A stretch of 64,000 bases of DNA, taken from contig JBLWUP010000005.1 of assembly GCA_048268885.1 (NCBI GenBank), forward strand, positions 62,001 to 126,000, read 5' to 3'. Under the pieces are notes generated by a model, which had not been told where the DNA came from, searched no databases, and saw only the letters and a list, made by a program, of their open reading frames with translations. This document shows positions 25,297 to 34,348 of the stretch, piece by piece. The stretch is from Pelagibius sp048268885 (lineage in GTDB: Bacteria > Pseudomonadota > Alphaproteobacteria > Kiloniellales > Kiloniellaceae). Both the position numbers and the translations under genes were made by a program. How positions within the stretch are numbered: position 1 is the stretch's first letter; each line of letters starts with the position of its first letter.

Positions 25297-26103
25297 ATGC
25301 TGATGGCCGAAGAGTTCCGCACGAAGCGCCGCAAGAAGGTGAAGAAGTTCGGCAAGCGGCTGATCCGCCGCCTGCGCGGTTTCCTGGCCAGCCAGTCCCT
25401 GGTCAGCAACGATCCCGTGCTGGACCCCGCCGTCTTTCCCTTTCTGAAGCCCTTCGAGGACCGCTGGCAGGAGATCGATGCGGAGCTGCAGGAGATCCTG
25501 AAGCACAAGGAAAGCGTGCCGGCCTTCGAAGAGGTGTCTTCCGACCAGAAGCGCATCGCCAAGGGCCAGCAGTGGCGCACCTTCATCCTCTACGGCTTCG
25601 GCGCCAAGCTGGAAAAGAACTGCGCCCACGCGCCGCTCACCACCCGGCTGCTGGAGCAGGTGCCGACCCTGCAGACCGCTTGGTTCTCCATCCTGGAGCC
25701 CGGCTACCACATCACCGCCCACAAGGGCGTCACCAAGGGCATCCTGCGCGCCCACCTGGGACTCGTCGTGCCGGACGACCGCGAGAACTGCTACATGCGC
25801 GTCGAGGATCGGAAGTGCGTCTGGCAGCCCGGCGAGATCATCGTCTTCGACGACACCTACGATCACGAGGTGCGCAACGACACGCCGCAGCCGCGCGTGG
25901 TGCTGCTGTTCGACTTCCTGCGCCCCATGCGCTTCTGGGGCCGGGTGCTGAACTGGATTTTCATCCAGGGCCTGAAGCTCACCGCCTACTACCAGGAGCC
26001 CAAGTCCCGGATGAAGGGCTTCGAGGAGCAGTTCGAGGCGGCCACCCGCCGCGCCGACCGCCTCCTGGAAGGTATGGGCGAAGAGGCGACGGCCCGGCGC
26101 TGA
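25297..26103 (+). CDS. Aspartyl/asparaginyl beta-hydroxylase family dioxygenase (LpxO-like)
   Basis: 268 residues from ATG 25297, preceded by GAGGGGGAG. The Fe(II)/2-oxoglutarate jelly-roll shows FSILEPGYHITAHKGVTKG with the first iron His and LRAHLGLVVP (about 140-170). Next comes WQPGEIIVFDDTYDHEVRND with the second His (about 184-203), then PRVVLLFDFLRP. The family includes LpxO, which hydroxylates the 2-position of a lipid A acyl chain, and aspartyl beta-hydroxylases. The first 30 residues are strongly basic (RTKRRKKVKKFGKRLIRRLR), possibly a membrane-surface anchor. The DegT-family gene upstream and the beta-barrel gene downstream suggest an envelope role (inference). Confidence 0.85.
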   Translation: MLMAEEFRTKRRKKVKKFGKRLIRRLRGFLASQSLVSNDPVLDPAVFPFLKPFEDRWQEIDAELQEILKHKESVPAFEEVSSDQKRIAKGQQWRTFILYGFGAKLEKNCAHAPLTTRLLEQVPTLQTAWFSILEPGYHITAHKGVTKGILRAHLGLVVPDDRENCYMRVEDRKCVWQPGEIIVFDDTYDHEVRNDTPQPRVVLLFDFLRPMRFWGRVLNWIFIQGLKLTAYYQEPKSRMKGFEEQFEAATRRADRLLEGMGEEATARR

Positions 26104-26140
26104 GCTTCTGTTTCGTCGGCCCGCCGGCTCGTCAGCCCGA

Positions 26141-26166
26141 CTCGACAATTCGTCTCGACAACTCGT
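26141..26166. repeat. 13-bp tandem duplication in a convergent gap
   Basis: CTCGACAATTCGT followed directly by CTCGACAACTCGT (12 of 13 identical), between the 3' ends of the hydroxylase and beta-barrel genes. Confidence 0.8.
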
Positions 26167-26181
26167 CTGGGCGGCCGACTG

Positions 26182-26811
26182 TCAGAACAGGTACTTGATC
26201 CCCAGCATGACCGAATGGGACTCGTACTCGACGTCGAGTTCCTGGAATTTGGTGTCTTCGGTCAGCAGGTAGCGGTAGTCGAGCGAGACGGCCAGATGGT
26301 CGCCGAGCTGATAGGCGAGCCCGCCGCCGAGCTGGCCGCCGAGGACGAAGTCACTCTCGTTGCCGAACTCGACCCCGCCGATCCGGGCGTCCTTGATGTC
26401 GATATGGACGCCGCCGAAACCGCCGCCGGCATAGGGCACGAAGCCGCTGTCGCCGATCTGCCAGTTGAGCCAGGCATTGGCCATCCAGGCAAAGGACTGC
26501 ACCTCGCCGCCGGAGTTGGCCGCAAAGCCTGATGCGGTGAACTCATCGGCGTCGTTCAGGCGGTAATCAAATTGCCCTTCAACATCGGCGGAAAAACCGT
26601 CGCCGAAGCCGATGCGATAGCCGAGCGCGCCGCCGGCGATAAATCCAGGATCGAGGCTGGCCTCGCCGTCGATGCCGTCGCCGTCGATGTCCATGTTTGG
26701 AACGAAATTAGCGCCACCGTGGAGCGTGGCGTAGAACTGCGCGTTGGCCGCCGTGATCGTGGCGATCAATAACGCCGCAACTGAGCAAACTACGAACAAT
26801 AACCGTTGCAT
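26182..26811 (-). CDS. Outer membrane beta-barrel protein (OmpA/Opa-like porin family)
   Basis: 209 residues. A signal peptide ends at ITAANA (about residue 24). The mature part alternates hydrophobic and polar residues with strands such as FYATLHGGANFVP, AGGALGYRIGFGDGF, GFVPYAGGGFGGVHI, FVLGGQLGGGLAYQL and HLAVSLDYRYLLTED, ending in VMLGIKYLF with the C-terminal Phe needed for barrel insertion. This resembles the eight-stranded surface-antigen barrels. A short DIDGDGIDGE segment resembles a calcium-binding loop. It converges with the hydroxylase gene. Function unknown beyond the outer membrane location. Confidence 0.85.
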   Translation of the reverse strand: MQRLLFVVCSVAALLIATITAANAQFYATLHGGANFVPNMDIDGDGIDGEASLDPGFIAGGALGYRIGFGDGFSADVEGQFDYRLNDADEFTASGFAANSGGEVQSFAWMANAWLNWQIGDSGFVPYAGGGFGGVHIDIKDARIGGVEFGNESDFVLGGQLGGGLAYQLGDHLAVSLDYRYLLTEDTKFQELDVEYESHSVMLGIKYLF

Positions 26812-26967
26812 CTTGCGCTCCGGCGCTAGAGTCGAATGCAGAACGGAACTGAGTGGGATCCCCCCCGCCTCTCGCGCGCCAGTCTAAGCGAGAGCGGAGC
26901 AGATATACAACAGCGATTGTGTGTAGAAGTCTGGAGATGCCGTCCGAAGGCGGCTAGGGCGATCCCA

Positions 26968-29900
26968 CTACTCCGCCGCCGACTTGTGGCGCAGGGCCGG
27001 GTCGCGGAAGGCGGCCAGCAAGTCGGCCTCGCAGGCCTTGGCGGCCTTCAGGTGGCCTTCCTTCACGTGGCCGAAGCCACGGATCTTTTCCGGCACCGAG
27101 GCCAGCTCCACCGCCAGGGCGTGGGTGTCGGGCGTCAGCCCGGCCAGCACCTCGTCCAGCAGCGCCTCGTAGTCGGCGATGAGCTTGCGCTCCATCCGGC
27201 GCTCGGCGCTGTAGCCGAAAATGTCGAAGGGGGTGCCGCGCAGGCCCTTCAGCTTGGCGAGGCCCTTCAAGACCGGCAGCAGCCAGGCGCCGAACTCCTG
27301 CTTCTGCAGATGGCCCGTGTCGGGGTCGCGCTGGGCGAAGAGCGGCGGCGCCAGGTGGAAGGACAGCTTGTAATCGCCGGCGAACTGTTCGCGCAGGCCA
27401 CGGCGGAACTCCGGCCCGCTGTAGAGTCGCGCCACCTCGTACTCGTCTTTCACCGCCAGCAGCTTGAAGTAATAGCGCGCCACCGCCTCGGCGAGGCCGG
27501 TGAAGCCCGGCGTCTTGGCGGCTTCGGCCGCCCGGGCCTTCTCGACCAGGGCCTTGTAGCGCCCGGCGTAGGCGGCGTTCTGGTAGGCGGTGAGGAAGTC
27601 GGCGCGCCGCGCGATCATCTCGTCCAGGCTCTGGGAGAGGTGATGGCTGCGCGGCTCCTGACCCCCTGCGTCCGAGGGCGGCGCCACGGCCTTCTCCACC
27701 GCCGCCAGGTCATGGGCTGCGCGGCGGCCCCAGAGGAAGGCCGCCTTGTTGGCCTCCACCGCCACGCCGTTCAGCTCGATGGCTTTTTCGAAGGCTTCGG
27801 CGGAAAGCGGCACCAGGCCCTTCTGCCAGGCGTAGCCCAGCATGAAGAGGTTGGTGGCGATGGAATCGCCGAGCAGCGCCGTGGCGATGCGGGTGGCGTC
27901 CAGGAAGTCGGCGCCGCCGGGCCCGGTGGCCTCGGCGATCAGGCGCTCCATCTCGGCGCCGGGGAAGGCGAGGTCGGGGTTGCGGGTGAAGTCGCCGGTC
28001 ATGACCTGGTGATTGTTGATGACCGCGCGGGTGCGGCCCGCCGCCATCTTCGCCAGCGCCTCGTAGCCGGAGGCCACCACCAGGTCGCAGCCCAGCACCA
28101 GGCGGGCGGCGCCGGCGGAGATGCGCACGGCGTGGATGTCCTGCGGCTTGGGCGCGAGGCGGACGTGGCTGACCACCGCACCGCCCTTCTGCGCCAGCCC
28201 GGCCATGTCGAGCACCGAGCAGCCGCGCCCTTCGATGTGGGCGGCCATGCCCAGCAGCGCGCCGATGGTGACCACGCCGGTGCCGCCGACGCCGGTGACG
28301 ACGATGCCGAAGGGGGCGTCGAGCGCCGGCACCTGCGGCGCCGGCAGGGCCTCCCAAAGATCGTCAGCGCCGCGCGTGGCGCCGTCGGCCTGCTGCTTGC
28401 GGATCTTGCCGCCGTGCACCGTGACGAAGCTGGGGCAGAAGCCCTTCACGCAGGAGAAGTCCTTGTTGCAGGACGACTGATCGATGGCGCGCTTGCGCCC
28501 AAACTCGCTTTCTACCGGGACCACGGAGACGCAGTTGGACTGCACCGAGCAATCGCCGCAGCCTTCGCAGACCAGCTCGTTGATGAAGGCGCGCTTGGGC
28601 GGGTCGGGGTAGCGGCCGCGCTTGCGGCGGCGGCGCTTCTCGGCGGCGCAGGTCTGGTCGTACAGCAGCACGGTGACGCCCGGCGTCTCGCGCAGGTCCT
28701 TCTGCACGCGGTCCAGGTGGTCGCGGTGCTCGACGGTGACGCCCGGCGCCCAGTTCACGCCCAGGGGATACTTCTCGGGTTCGTCGGTCACCACGACGAT
28801 CCGCTGCACGCCCTCGGCGGCGACCTGGCGGGTGATCATCGCCGGGTCCAGCGGGCCGTCCACCTGCTGGCCGCCGGTCATCGCCACGGCGTCGTTGTAG
28901 AGAATCTTGTAGGTGATGTTCACGCCGGCGCCGATGGCCGCGCGGATCGCCAGCACGCCGGAATGGAAGTAGGTGCCGTCGCCCAGGTTGGCGAAGACGT
29001 GCTTGGTCTTGGAGAAGGGCGCCTGGCCGACCCAGGTCACGCCCTCGCCGCCCATCTGGGTGTAGGTCTCGGTATGGCGGTCCATCCACTGCACCATGTA
29101 GTGACAGCCGATGCCGGCCAGCGCGCGGCTGCCCTCGGGCACCTTCGTGGAGCTGTTGTGCGGACAGCCGGAGCAGAAGTAGGGCACGCGGGCCATGGGC
29201 GCCTGGCGGGCCTCCATGGCCTTTTCCTTCTCCGCCAGGAAGCGCAGGCGCTGGTCGATGTCCTCGCTGGAGTGGAAGCGGGCGATGCGCTTGGCGATGG
29301 TGCGGGCGATGCGCGCCGGGGTCAGCTCGCCGATCGAGGGCAGCAGCCACTCGCGCTCCTCGTCGAACTTGCCGACGATGCGCGGGCGCGCGTCGGCGCG
29401 CCAGTTGTACAGCTGCTCCTTCACCTGGTTCTCGATGATGGCGCGCTTTTCCTCGACCACCAGGATCTCTTCCAAGCCCTCGGCGAACTTGCGGATGCCT
29501 TCGCGCTCCAGCGGCCAGGACATGCCGACCTTGTAGACGGCCAGGCCGATCTCCTCGGCGCGCTGCTGGTCGATGCCCAGGTCGTCGAGCGCCTGGCGCA
29601 CGTCGAGGTAGGCCTTACCGGCGGTGATGATGCCGAAGCGGCGCTTGCCGTTGCCGATCACCTGCTTGTCCAGCTTGTTGGCGCGGGCGAAGGCGAGGGC
29701 GGCGTAGATCTTGTGCCGGTGCAGGCGCTCTTCCTGCTCCAGCGGCGTGTCCGGCCAGCGGATGCCGAGGCCGCCCGGGGGCATCTCGTAGTCTTCCGGC
29801 AGCACGATCTGGTTGCGCGCCGGATCTACGTCGACGCTGGCCGAGGAATCCACCGTCTCGCCGATGGTCTTGAAGCCGACCCAGCAGCCGGAGTAGCGGC

Positions 29901-30471
29901 TCATGGCCCAGCCGTAGAGCCCCATGTCGAGGAACTCCTGCACCCCGGCCGGATTGAGCACCGGGATCATGAGATCCATGAAGGTCAGTTCGCACTGGTG
30001 GGCGGTGGTCGACGACTTGGCGGTGTGGTCGTCGCCGGCCAGCAGCAGCACGCCGCCGTGCTGGGAGGCGCCGGCCATGTTGCCGTGGCGCAGCACGTCG
30101 CCGGAGCGGTCGACGCCCGGGCCCTTGGCGTACCACAGGGCGAAGACGCCGTCGTAGTTGCAGTCGCCGAAGAGGTCGTTCTGCTGGGTGCCCCAGATGG
30201 CGGTGGCGGCCAGGTCCTCGTTCACGCCGGCCTGGAAATGGATGTGGTGCTTCTGCAGGAACTGGCTGGCGCGGGCCATCTGCTGGTCGACGCCGCCCAG
30301 GGGAGAGCCGCGGTAGCCGGTGACGAAGGCGGCGGTGTTCAGGCCCGCGGCCAGGTCGCGCTGGCGCTGCATCATCGGCAGGCGCACCAGCGCCTGGGTG
30401 CCGGTCAGATAGACGCGGCCACGCTCCAGGGCATATTTGTCGTCCAGGGAAACCGCCTGCAAAGCCTTCAT
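26968..30471 (-). CDS. Indolepyruvate ferredoxin oxidoreductase, fused alpha/beta type
   Basis: 1167 residues, the length of the fused IorA-IorB-like enzymes found in Proteobacteria. The N-terminal pyrimidine-type domain starts near LTGTQALVRLPMM and FVTGYRGSPLGGVDQQM. The TPP-binding domain shows GIGCHYMVQWMD and GEGVTWVGQAPF, then NLGDGTYFHSG. A ferredoxin-like cluster region has CEGCGDCSVQSNC and the later CNKDFSCVKGFCP. The gamma domain starts at GIVVTGVGGTGVVT. The enzyme oxidatively decarboxylates aryl pyruvates to aryl-acetyl-CoA, passing electrons to an acceptor. It is divergent from hppD, which fits aromatic amino acid breakdown. AGGAACCC precedes the ATG. Confidence 0.93.
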   Translation of the reverse strand: MKALQAVSLDDKYALERGRVYLTGTQALVRLPMMQRQRDLAAGLNTAAFVTGYRGSPLGGVDQQMARASQFLQKHHIHFQAGVNEDLAATAIWGTQQNDLFGDCNYDGVFALWYAKGPGVDRSGDVLRHGNMAGASQHGGVLLLAGDDHTAKSSTTAHQCELTFMDLMIPVLNPAGVQEFLDMGLYGWAMSRYSGCWVGFKTIGETVDSSASVDVDPARNQIVLPEDYEMPPGGLGIRWPDTPLEQEERLHRHKIYAALAFARANKLDKQVIGNGKRRFGIITAGKAYLDVRQALDDLGIDQQRAEEIGLAVYKVGMSWPLEREGIRKFAEGLEEILVVEEKRAIIENQVKEQLYNWRADARPRIVGKFDEEREWLLPSIGELTPARIARTIAKRIARFHSSEDIDQRLRFLAEKEKAMEARQAPMARVPYFCSGCPHNSSTKVPEGSRALAGIGCHYMVQWMDRHTETYTQMGGEGVTWVGQAPFSKTKHVFANLGDGTYFHSGVLAIRAAIGAGVNITYKILYNDAVAMTGGQQVDGPLDPAMITRQVAAEGVQRIVVVTDEPEKYPLGVNWAPGVTVEHRDHLDRVQKDLRETPGVTVLLYDQTCAAEKRRRRKRGRYPDPPKRAFINELVCEGCGDCSVQSNCVSVVPVESEFGRKRAIDQSSCNKDFSCVKGFCPSFVTVHGGKIRKQQADGATRGADDLWEALPAPQVPALDAPFGIVVTGVGGTGVVTIGALLGMAAHIEGRGCSVLDMAGLAQKGGAVVSHVRLAPKPQDIHAVRISAGAARLVLGCDLVVASGYEALAKMAAGRTRAVINNHQVMTGDFTRNPDLAFPGAEMERLIAEATGPGGADFLDATRIATALLGDSIATNLFMLGYAWQKGLVPLSAEAFEKAIELNGVAVEANKAAFLWGRRAAHDLAAVEKAVAPPSDAGGQEPRSHHLSQSLDEMIARRADFLTAYQNAAYAGRYKALVEKARAAEAAKTPGFTGLAEAVARYYFKLLAVKDEYEVARLYSGPEFRRGLREQFAGDYKLSFHLAPPLFAQRDPDTGHLQKQEFGAWLLPVLKGLAKLKGLRGTPFDIFGYSAERRMERKLIADYEALLDEVLAGLTPDTHALAVELASVPEKIRGFGHVKEGHLKAAKACEADLLAAFRDPALRHKSAAE

Positions 30472-30895
30472 TTGGGTTCCTGCTTGCTGTTACGGCGCTC
30501 CGTTTTCAGGGCTCTAGGAAAGGTTGAGCCTGTTACGGTAAATAAAAAGGTAATTTATGCTGACCTAATTCTCAATTTCACAAAGCGTTTAGGTGCGCAG
30601 AAAGCAAGGAAAGGCCGGATTCCCGGACGGGAAGAATCATATCGTAAGGTCAAGACGGGCGGCCACGAAAGATTAAGCTGCGGGCATTGTCCGACTCGCC
30701 CTCTGCTGCGCCGCAACAACGCATGCGGGCATTGCGGGACGGCGGGAAAGCGCCGTACCATTTCCCCCAACGGCCGATCACGCCGAGCCTTTAACAGGAT
30801 GCCGGGACCCCCCAAATCAGTTGGGGCCGATTGATGGTTACAACCCGGCACGGTAAGGGGGGCTTACGTTGTGGCAACGTAGAAGGGTGTGAAAC
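30472..30895. other. Divergent intergenic region between indolepyruvate oxidoreductase and hppD genes
   Basis: 424 bases with no supported gene and a lower-GC part around 30520-30600 (ATAAAAAGGTAATTTATG), a plausible promoter zone for one or both genes. Closer to hppD lie a CCCC/GGGG stem around AAATCAGTT (about 30811-30826) and the inverted repeat TACGTTG/CAACGTA at 30865. No regulator gene is adjacent. Confidence 0.55.
30865..30881. promoter_or_regulatory. Inverted repeat just upstream of hppD
   Basis: TACGTTG-TGG-CAACGTA, a perfect 7-bp inverted repeat with a 3-base centre, ending 14 bases before the hppD ATG. It could be an operator or a small leader hairpin; the following AGAAGGG serves as ribosome binding site. 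Confidence 0.45.
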
Positions 30896-32014
30896 ATGTC
30901 GCAGGCTGCAAAGTCCCAGAACGAGAACACCGATGGCAATGCGGGCGGCCTCTGGGATAACCCCATGCAGACCGATGGCTTCGAGTTCGTCGAATTCGCC
31001 TCGCCCGACCCGGCAGCCCTCGGACGGCTGTTCGAGACCATGGGCTTCACCGCCATCGCCAAACACCGCTCCAAGGATGTGACGCTCTACCGCCAGGGCG
31101 ATGTGAACTTTATCCTGAATGCGGAGCGCGACGGCTTCCCCAACGCCTTCACCCTGCTGCACGGTCCCTCGGTCTGCGCCATCGCCTTCCGGGTCAAGGA
31201 CGCGGCGGCGGCCTGCAAGCGCGCCAAGGAGCTGGGCGGCTGGGTCGTCGAATCCAGCGCGGGCCCGATGGAGCTGAACATCCCGTCGCTGAAGGGCATC
31301 GGCGACTCACTGATCTACCTGGTCGACCGCTACGGCGACAACGGCTCGATCTACGACGTCGACTTCAAGCCGCTGCCGGGCGTGGACCAGCACCCGAAAG
31401 GCGCGGGCCTCACCTACATCGACCACCTGACCCACAACGTCTACCGCGGCCGCATGAAGGAATGGGCGGACTTCTACGAGCGCCTGTTCAATTTCCGGGA
31501 GATCCGCTACTTCGACATCGAGGGCAAGCTGACCGGCCTGAAGTCCAAGGCCATGACCAGCCCCTGCGGCAAGATCCGCATCCCGATCAACGAGAGCGCC
31601 GACGACAAGTCGCAGATCGCCGAGTACCTGGAAGAGTACAAGGGCGAGGGCATCCAGCACATCGCGCTGGGCAGTGACGACATCTTTGCCTCGGTCGAGA
31701 CCTTGAAGGCCAAGGGCGTCGAGTTCCAGGAAGGCGTGCCCGATACCTACTACGAGCAGGTCGACGACCGCCTGCCGGGCCACGGCGAGGACCTGAAGCG
31801 CCTGGCCGCCGACAAGATCCTCATCGACGGCGCGCCGACGGAAGACGGCGGACGTCTGCTGCAGATCTTCACCAAGAACGTCATCGGCCCGGTGTTCTTC
31901 GAGCTCATCCAGCGCAAGGGCGACGAGGGCTTCGGCGAAGGCAACTTTCAGGCGCTGTTCGATTCGATCGAGGAAGACCAGATCCGCCGCGGCGTCCTGA
32001 AGGCGGAAGGCTGA
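30896..32014 (+). CDS. hppD: 4-hydroxyphenylpyruvate dioxygenase
   Basis: 372 residues. HPPD converts 4-hydroxyphenylpyruvate to homogentisate with O2 and Fe(II). The N-terminal glyoxalase-type domain begins at DGFEFVEFASPD. The catalytic C-terminal domain supplies the iron triad: His in YIDHLTHNVYRG (H177), His in GIQHIALGSDDI (H255) and Glu in GPVFFELIQRKG (E336). RLLQIFTKNVIGPVFFE is highly conserved. The C-terminal helix that closes the active site is present (FQALFDSIEEDQIRRG). phhA follows on the same strand after 123 bases, giving a Phe to Tyr to homogentisate set; the transaminase and homogentisate genes are not here. Confidence 0.97.
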   Translation: MSQAAKSQNENTDGNAGGLWDNPMQTDGFEFVEFASPDPAALGRLFETMGFTAIAKHRSKDVTLYRQGDVNFILNAERDGFPNAFTLLHGPSVCAIAFRVKDAAAACKRAKELGGWVVESSAGPMELNIPSLKGIGDSLIYLVDRYGDNGSIYDVDFKPLPGVDQHPKGAGLTYIDHLTHNVYRGRMKEWADFYERLFNFREIRYFDIEGKLTGLKSKAMTSPCGKIRIPINESADDKSQIAEYLEEYKGEGIQHIALGSDDIFASVETLKAKGVEFQEGVPDTYYEQVDDRLPGHGEDLKRLAADKILIDGAPTEDGGRLLQIFTKNVIGPVFFELIQRKGDEGFGEGNFQALFDSIEEDQIRRGVLKAEG

Positions 32015-32137
32015 TCTTCCTAGCTTAGACGAGAGGGGACTTAAGCATTCGGTAAGGGCCGGGCGGTCATGCTTGGCTCCTGAGGTCGGTGCCACAGATG
32101 TTGATCGTTGCTTCCCGCCGATAGGAAGGGAGAGATC

Positions 32138-32941
32138 ATGGGCAAGACGAGCACCTACGAATCGAAGATCCCCGACGCCGCCGGGAGGCTTCCCTATTCC
32201 GACGACGAGAATGCCGTCTGGCGCGATCTCTACGCACGCCAGTCGAAGCTGCTGCCGGGGCGCGTCTGCAAGGCCTTTCTGAACGGCATCGAGGCGCTGG
32301 AGCTGCCCGGCGACCGCGTGCCGCAGCTGAAAGAGGTCAACGCGCGCTTGCAGGCGATCAGCGGCTTCGGCGTCGAGCCGGTGCCGGCGCTGATCTCCCC
32401 CAAGCGCTTCTTCACCCTGCTGGCCGAGCGCAAGTTCCCCGCCGCCACCTTCATCCGCCGGCGCGAGGACTTCGACTACCTGCAGGAGCCCGACGTCTTC
32501 CACGAGATCTTCGGCCACTGCCCCATGCTGACCCTGCCGGCCTATGCCGACTACCTGCAGAAGTACGGCGAGACGGCGCTGACCCTGGACAAGTCCTATC
32601 TCTGGATGATGCAGCGCCTCTTCTGGTTCACGGTGGAATTCGGCCTCATCGAGACGGAGGCGGGCACCCGCATCTACGGCGCCGGCATCGCGTCCTCGGC
32701 GGGCGAGACGCCTTACGCGGTGGAAAGCGCCAAGCCGGAGCGCCGGCCCTTCGATGCCCTGACCGTGTTCCGCACGCCCTACCGCATCGACATCTTCCAG
32801 ACCGTCTACTACGTGATCGACTCGGCCAGGCAGCTCTACGACCTGGTCTCCAGCGACCTGGTGCCCATCATGGACGAGGCCAAGCGCCTCGGCTCCCTGC
32901 CGCCGACCTTCCCGCCGAAGGAAGAGCAGGGGGCGGCTTAG
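32138..32941 (+). CDS. phhA: Phenylalanine 4-monooxygenase
   Basis: 267 residues from ATG 32138 (AGGAAGGGAGAG upstream), the size of the single-domain bacterial enzymes. It hydroxylates phenylalanine to tyrosine using tetrahydropterin and O2. The iron ligands are in DVFHEIFGHCPML (H122 and H127) and WFTVEFGLIE (E167). The pterin pocket region PVPALISPKRFFTLLAERKF is typical. No pterin carbinolamine dehydratase gene is adjacent. Downstream of hppD, it completes a phenylalanine and tyrosine catabolic pair. Confidence 0.97.
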   Translation: MGKTSTYESKIPDAAGRLPYSDDENAVWRDLYARQSKLLPGRVCKAFLNGIEALELPGDRVPQLKEVNARLQAISGFGVEPVPALISPKRFFTLLAERKFPAATFIRRREDFDYLQEPDVFHEIFGHCPMLTLPAYADYLQKYGETALTLDKSYLWMMQRLFWFTVEFGLIETEAGTRIYGAGIASSAGETPYAVESAKPERRPFDALTVFRTPYRIDIFQTVYYVIDSARQLYDLVSSDLVPIMDEAKRLGSLPPTFPPKEEQGAA

Positions 32942-32968
32942 AGGGGCCTTTGCTGATCCGGACTTGTG

Positions 32969-33553
32969 CTAGGTCGCCGGCGCGGCCGCCCGTTCGGCGG
33001 TACTCTTGGCCCAGTCGCTGTAGCGGGTATCGAACTCGCGGAACCGGCTCTTCACCTTGGCCAGGTCCCAAGGGTGTTCCAGCAGCGTCTCATGGTCCCA
33101 CTGGCTTCGGCGGTCATCCGGCGCCAGGAAGTCGCCGCCGTAGACATGGAAAGCCGTCGTCTTCTTGCTGATGGGGTTGGTGACGGAATGAATGATATCA
33201 TGCCCCAGCGTCGCGACCTCACCTGCAGCGAGCGATTGTCCGCCGACCAGGTCGATCGACCCGTCGACCCTCCGCCAGAACGTGTTGTCCTCACGGCCCG
33301 AATAAAGCCCGACGACGGAGAACATATTGTGATTGTGCGGCACCAGGGTCATGTAGGGAGCCCAGGTGAAATTCATGATCGTCAGTTCCTTAGACCGGAA
33401 CAGCGGCACGATGCCCGCGTCTGCGGGCTCTCCCATCTCGCGAATGACTGCGGCCGGGTCGGATACCGCGCGGGTAACGACCTCTCGGACGGCCTTCTGC
33501 CCCTCTTTGATGGCCTGCTTGCAGTCTTCGATAAAGCGTTCTCTGTCGAACAT
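32969..33553 (-). CDS. Cupin-fold metal-dependent protein, cysteine dioxygenase-like
   Basis: 194 residues with a single cupin barrel. Metal-binding motifs: VPHNHNMFSVVGLYSG (about 71-86; His residues of cupin motif 1) and GHDIIHSVTNP, then FHVYGGDFLAP (motif 2). The pattern resembles the predicted double-stranded beta-helix enzymes related to cysteine and 3-mercaptopropionate dioxygenases. The substrate is unknown. It is divergent from the HxlR regulator gene with about 105 bases between starts, so the regulator probably controls it. Codon use seems slightly less GC-biased than in flanking genes. Confidence 0.75.
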   Translation of the reverse strand: MFDRERFIEDCKQAIKEGQKAVREVVTRAVSDPAAVIREMGEPADAGIVPLFRSKELTIMNFTWAPYMTLVPHNHNMFSVVGLYSGREDNTFWRRVDGSIDLVGGQSLAAGEVATLGHDIIHSVTNPISKKTTAFHVYGGDFLAPDDRRSQWDHETLLEHPWDLAKVKSRFREFDTRYSDWAKSTAERAAAPAT

Positions 33554-33658
33554 CGGCGCTACTCCATAGCCTCACCCGATCATTCTCCACTCTGTGGCGC
33601 TTGTGCATAGTCCAGAATCTGGACTGCTTTTTTCGATGCCGATGGATATAGTCGGTCT

Positions 33659-34348
33659 ATGGAAAGCTACCGGCAGTACTGTCCAGTCGCAAAAGCCCAC
33701 GAGATCCTGGGAGACCGATGGACGATGCTGATCGTTCGCGAACTGGTCGGAGGGCGCGATACCTTCAACGACATCGCGCGGGGACTCCCGGGTATTTCCA
33801 GGTCGCTTCTCACCGAACGCCTGCGGCGCCTTGAGGCAAAAGGTGTCCTTCGTAGGGTGCAGGACAAACTGCGACGCCATCGCTACGAACTCACGGCCGC
33901 TGGAGAGGATCTGAAATCGGTTGTTGATGCCTTGGGGAAATGGGGCGCCCAGTGGGCCTTCGGCCCGCCCAGCGAAGGTGAACTCGATCCCGGGTTGTTG
34001 CTTTGGCGTATGCGTCTCCGCCTCAACACCACTGCTTTGCCGGCCCGCCGGGTAGTTATCCAGTTCGATTTCAGGACCGGCCCAAAGCGGCTGTTTTGGT
34101 TTGTCATTGAAGACTCTCAAGCCTCGGTCTGCCTGACGGATCCGGGGTTCGATATCGACCTCGCCGTGTCGGCGGATCTATCGGCCTTCTACCAAGTGTG
34201 GCTTGGACGAATTTCATTGGCGTCGGCGTTGAGTTCCGGCGACGTCGTGATTGAAGGTCTCCCCTCGCTCGAACGTGAGTTTGGTGGATGGTTTCTTTGC
34301 AGTCCCATGTCTGGATTTGTCGAGCAAGCTTTGTCCCACCCAAGCTAA
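33659..34348 (+). CDS. HxlR-family transcriptional regulator with C-terminal SCP2-like domain
   Basis: 229 residues. The HxlR winged-helix domain (1-95) shows CPVAKAHEILGDRWTMLIVR, with the conserved N-terminal Cys, then FNDIARGLPGISRSLLTERL and LEAKGVLRR. The C-terminal 110 residues (from about 120) resemble the SCP2-like tail found in longer HxlR proteins (LTDPGFDIDLAVSADLSAFYQVWLG, read in parts). HxlR regulators respond to aldehydes, quinones or thiol stress. It is divergent from the cupin gene and is its likely regulator. Confidence 0.88.
   Translation: MESYRQYCPVAKAHEILGDRWTMLIVRELVGGRDTFNDIARGLPGISRSLLTERLRRLEAKGVLRRVQDKLRRHRYELTAAGEDLKSVVDALGKWGAQWAFGPPSEGELDPGLLLWRMRLRLNTTALPARRVVIQFDFRTGPKRLFWFVIEDSQASVCLTDPGFDIDLAVSADLSAFYQVWLGRISLASALSSGDVVIEGLPSLEREFGGWFLCSPMSGFVEQALSHPS

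Noticed and set aside
26836..30834. A 1332-codon open frame on the plus strand opposite the indolepyruvate oxidoreductase gene
   Set aside because: It mirrors the minus-strand gene, is rich in Gly, His, Val and Gln without domains, and arises from strong third-position GC bias. The minus-strand protein has full family motifs.
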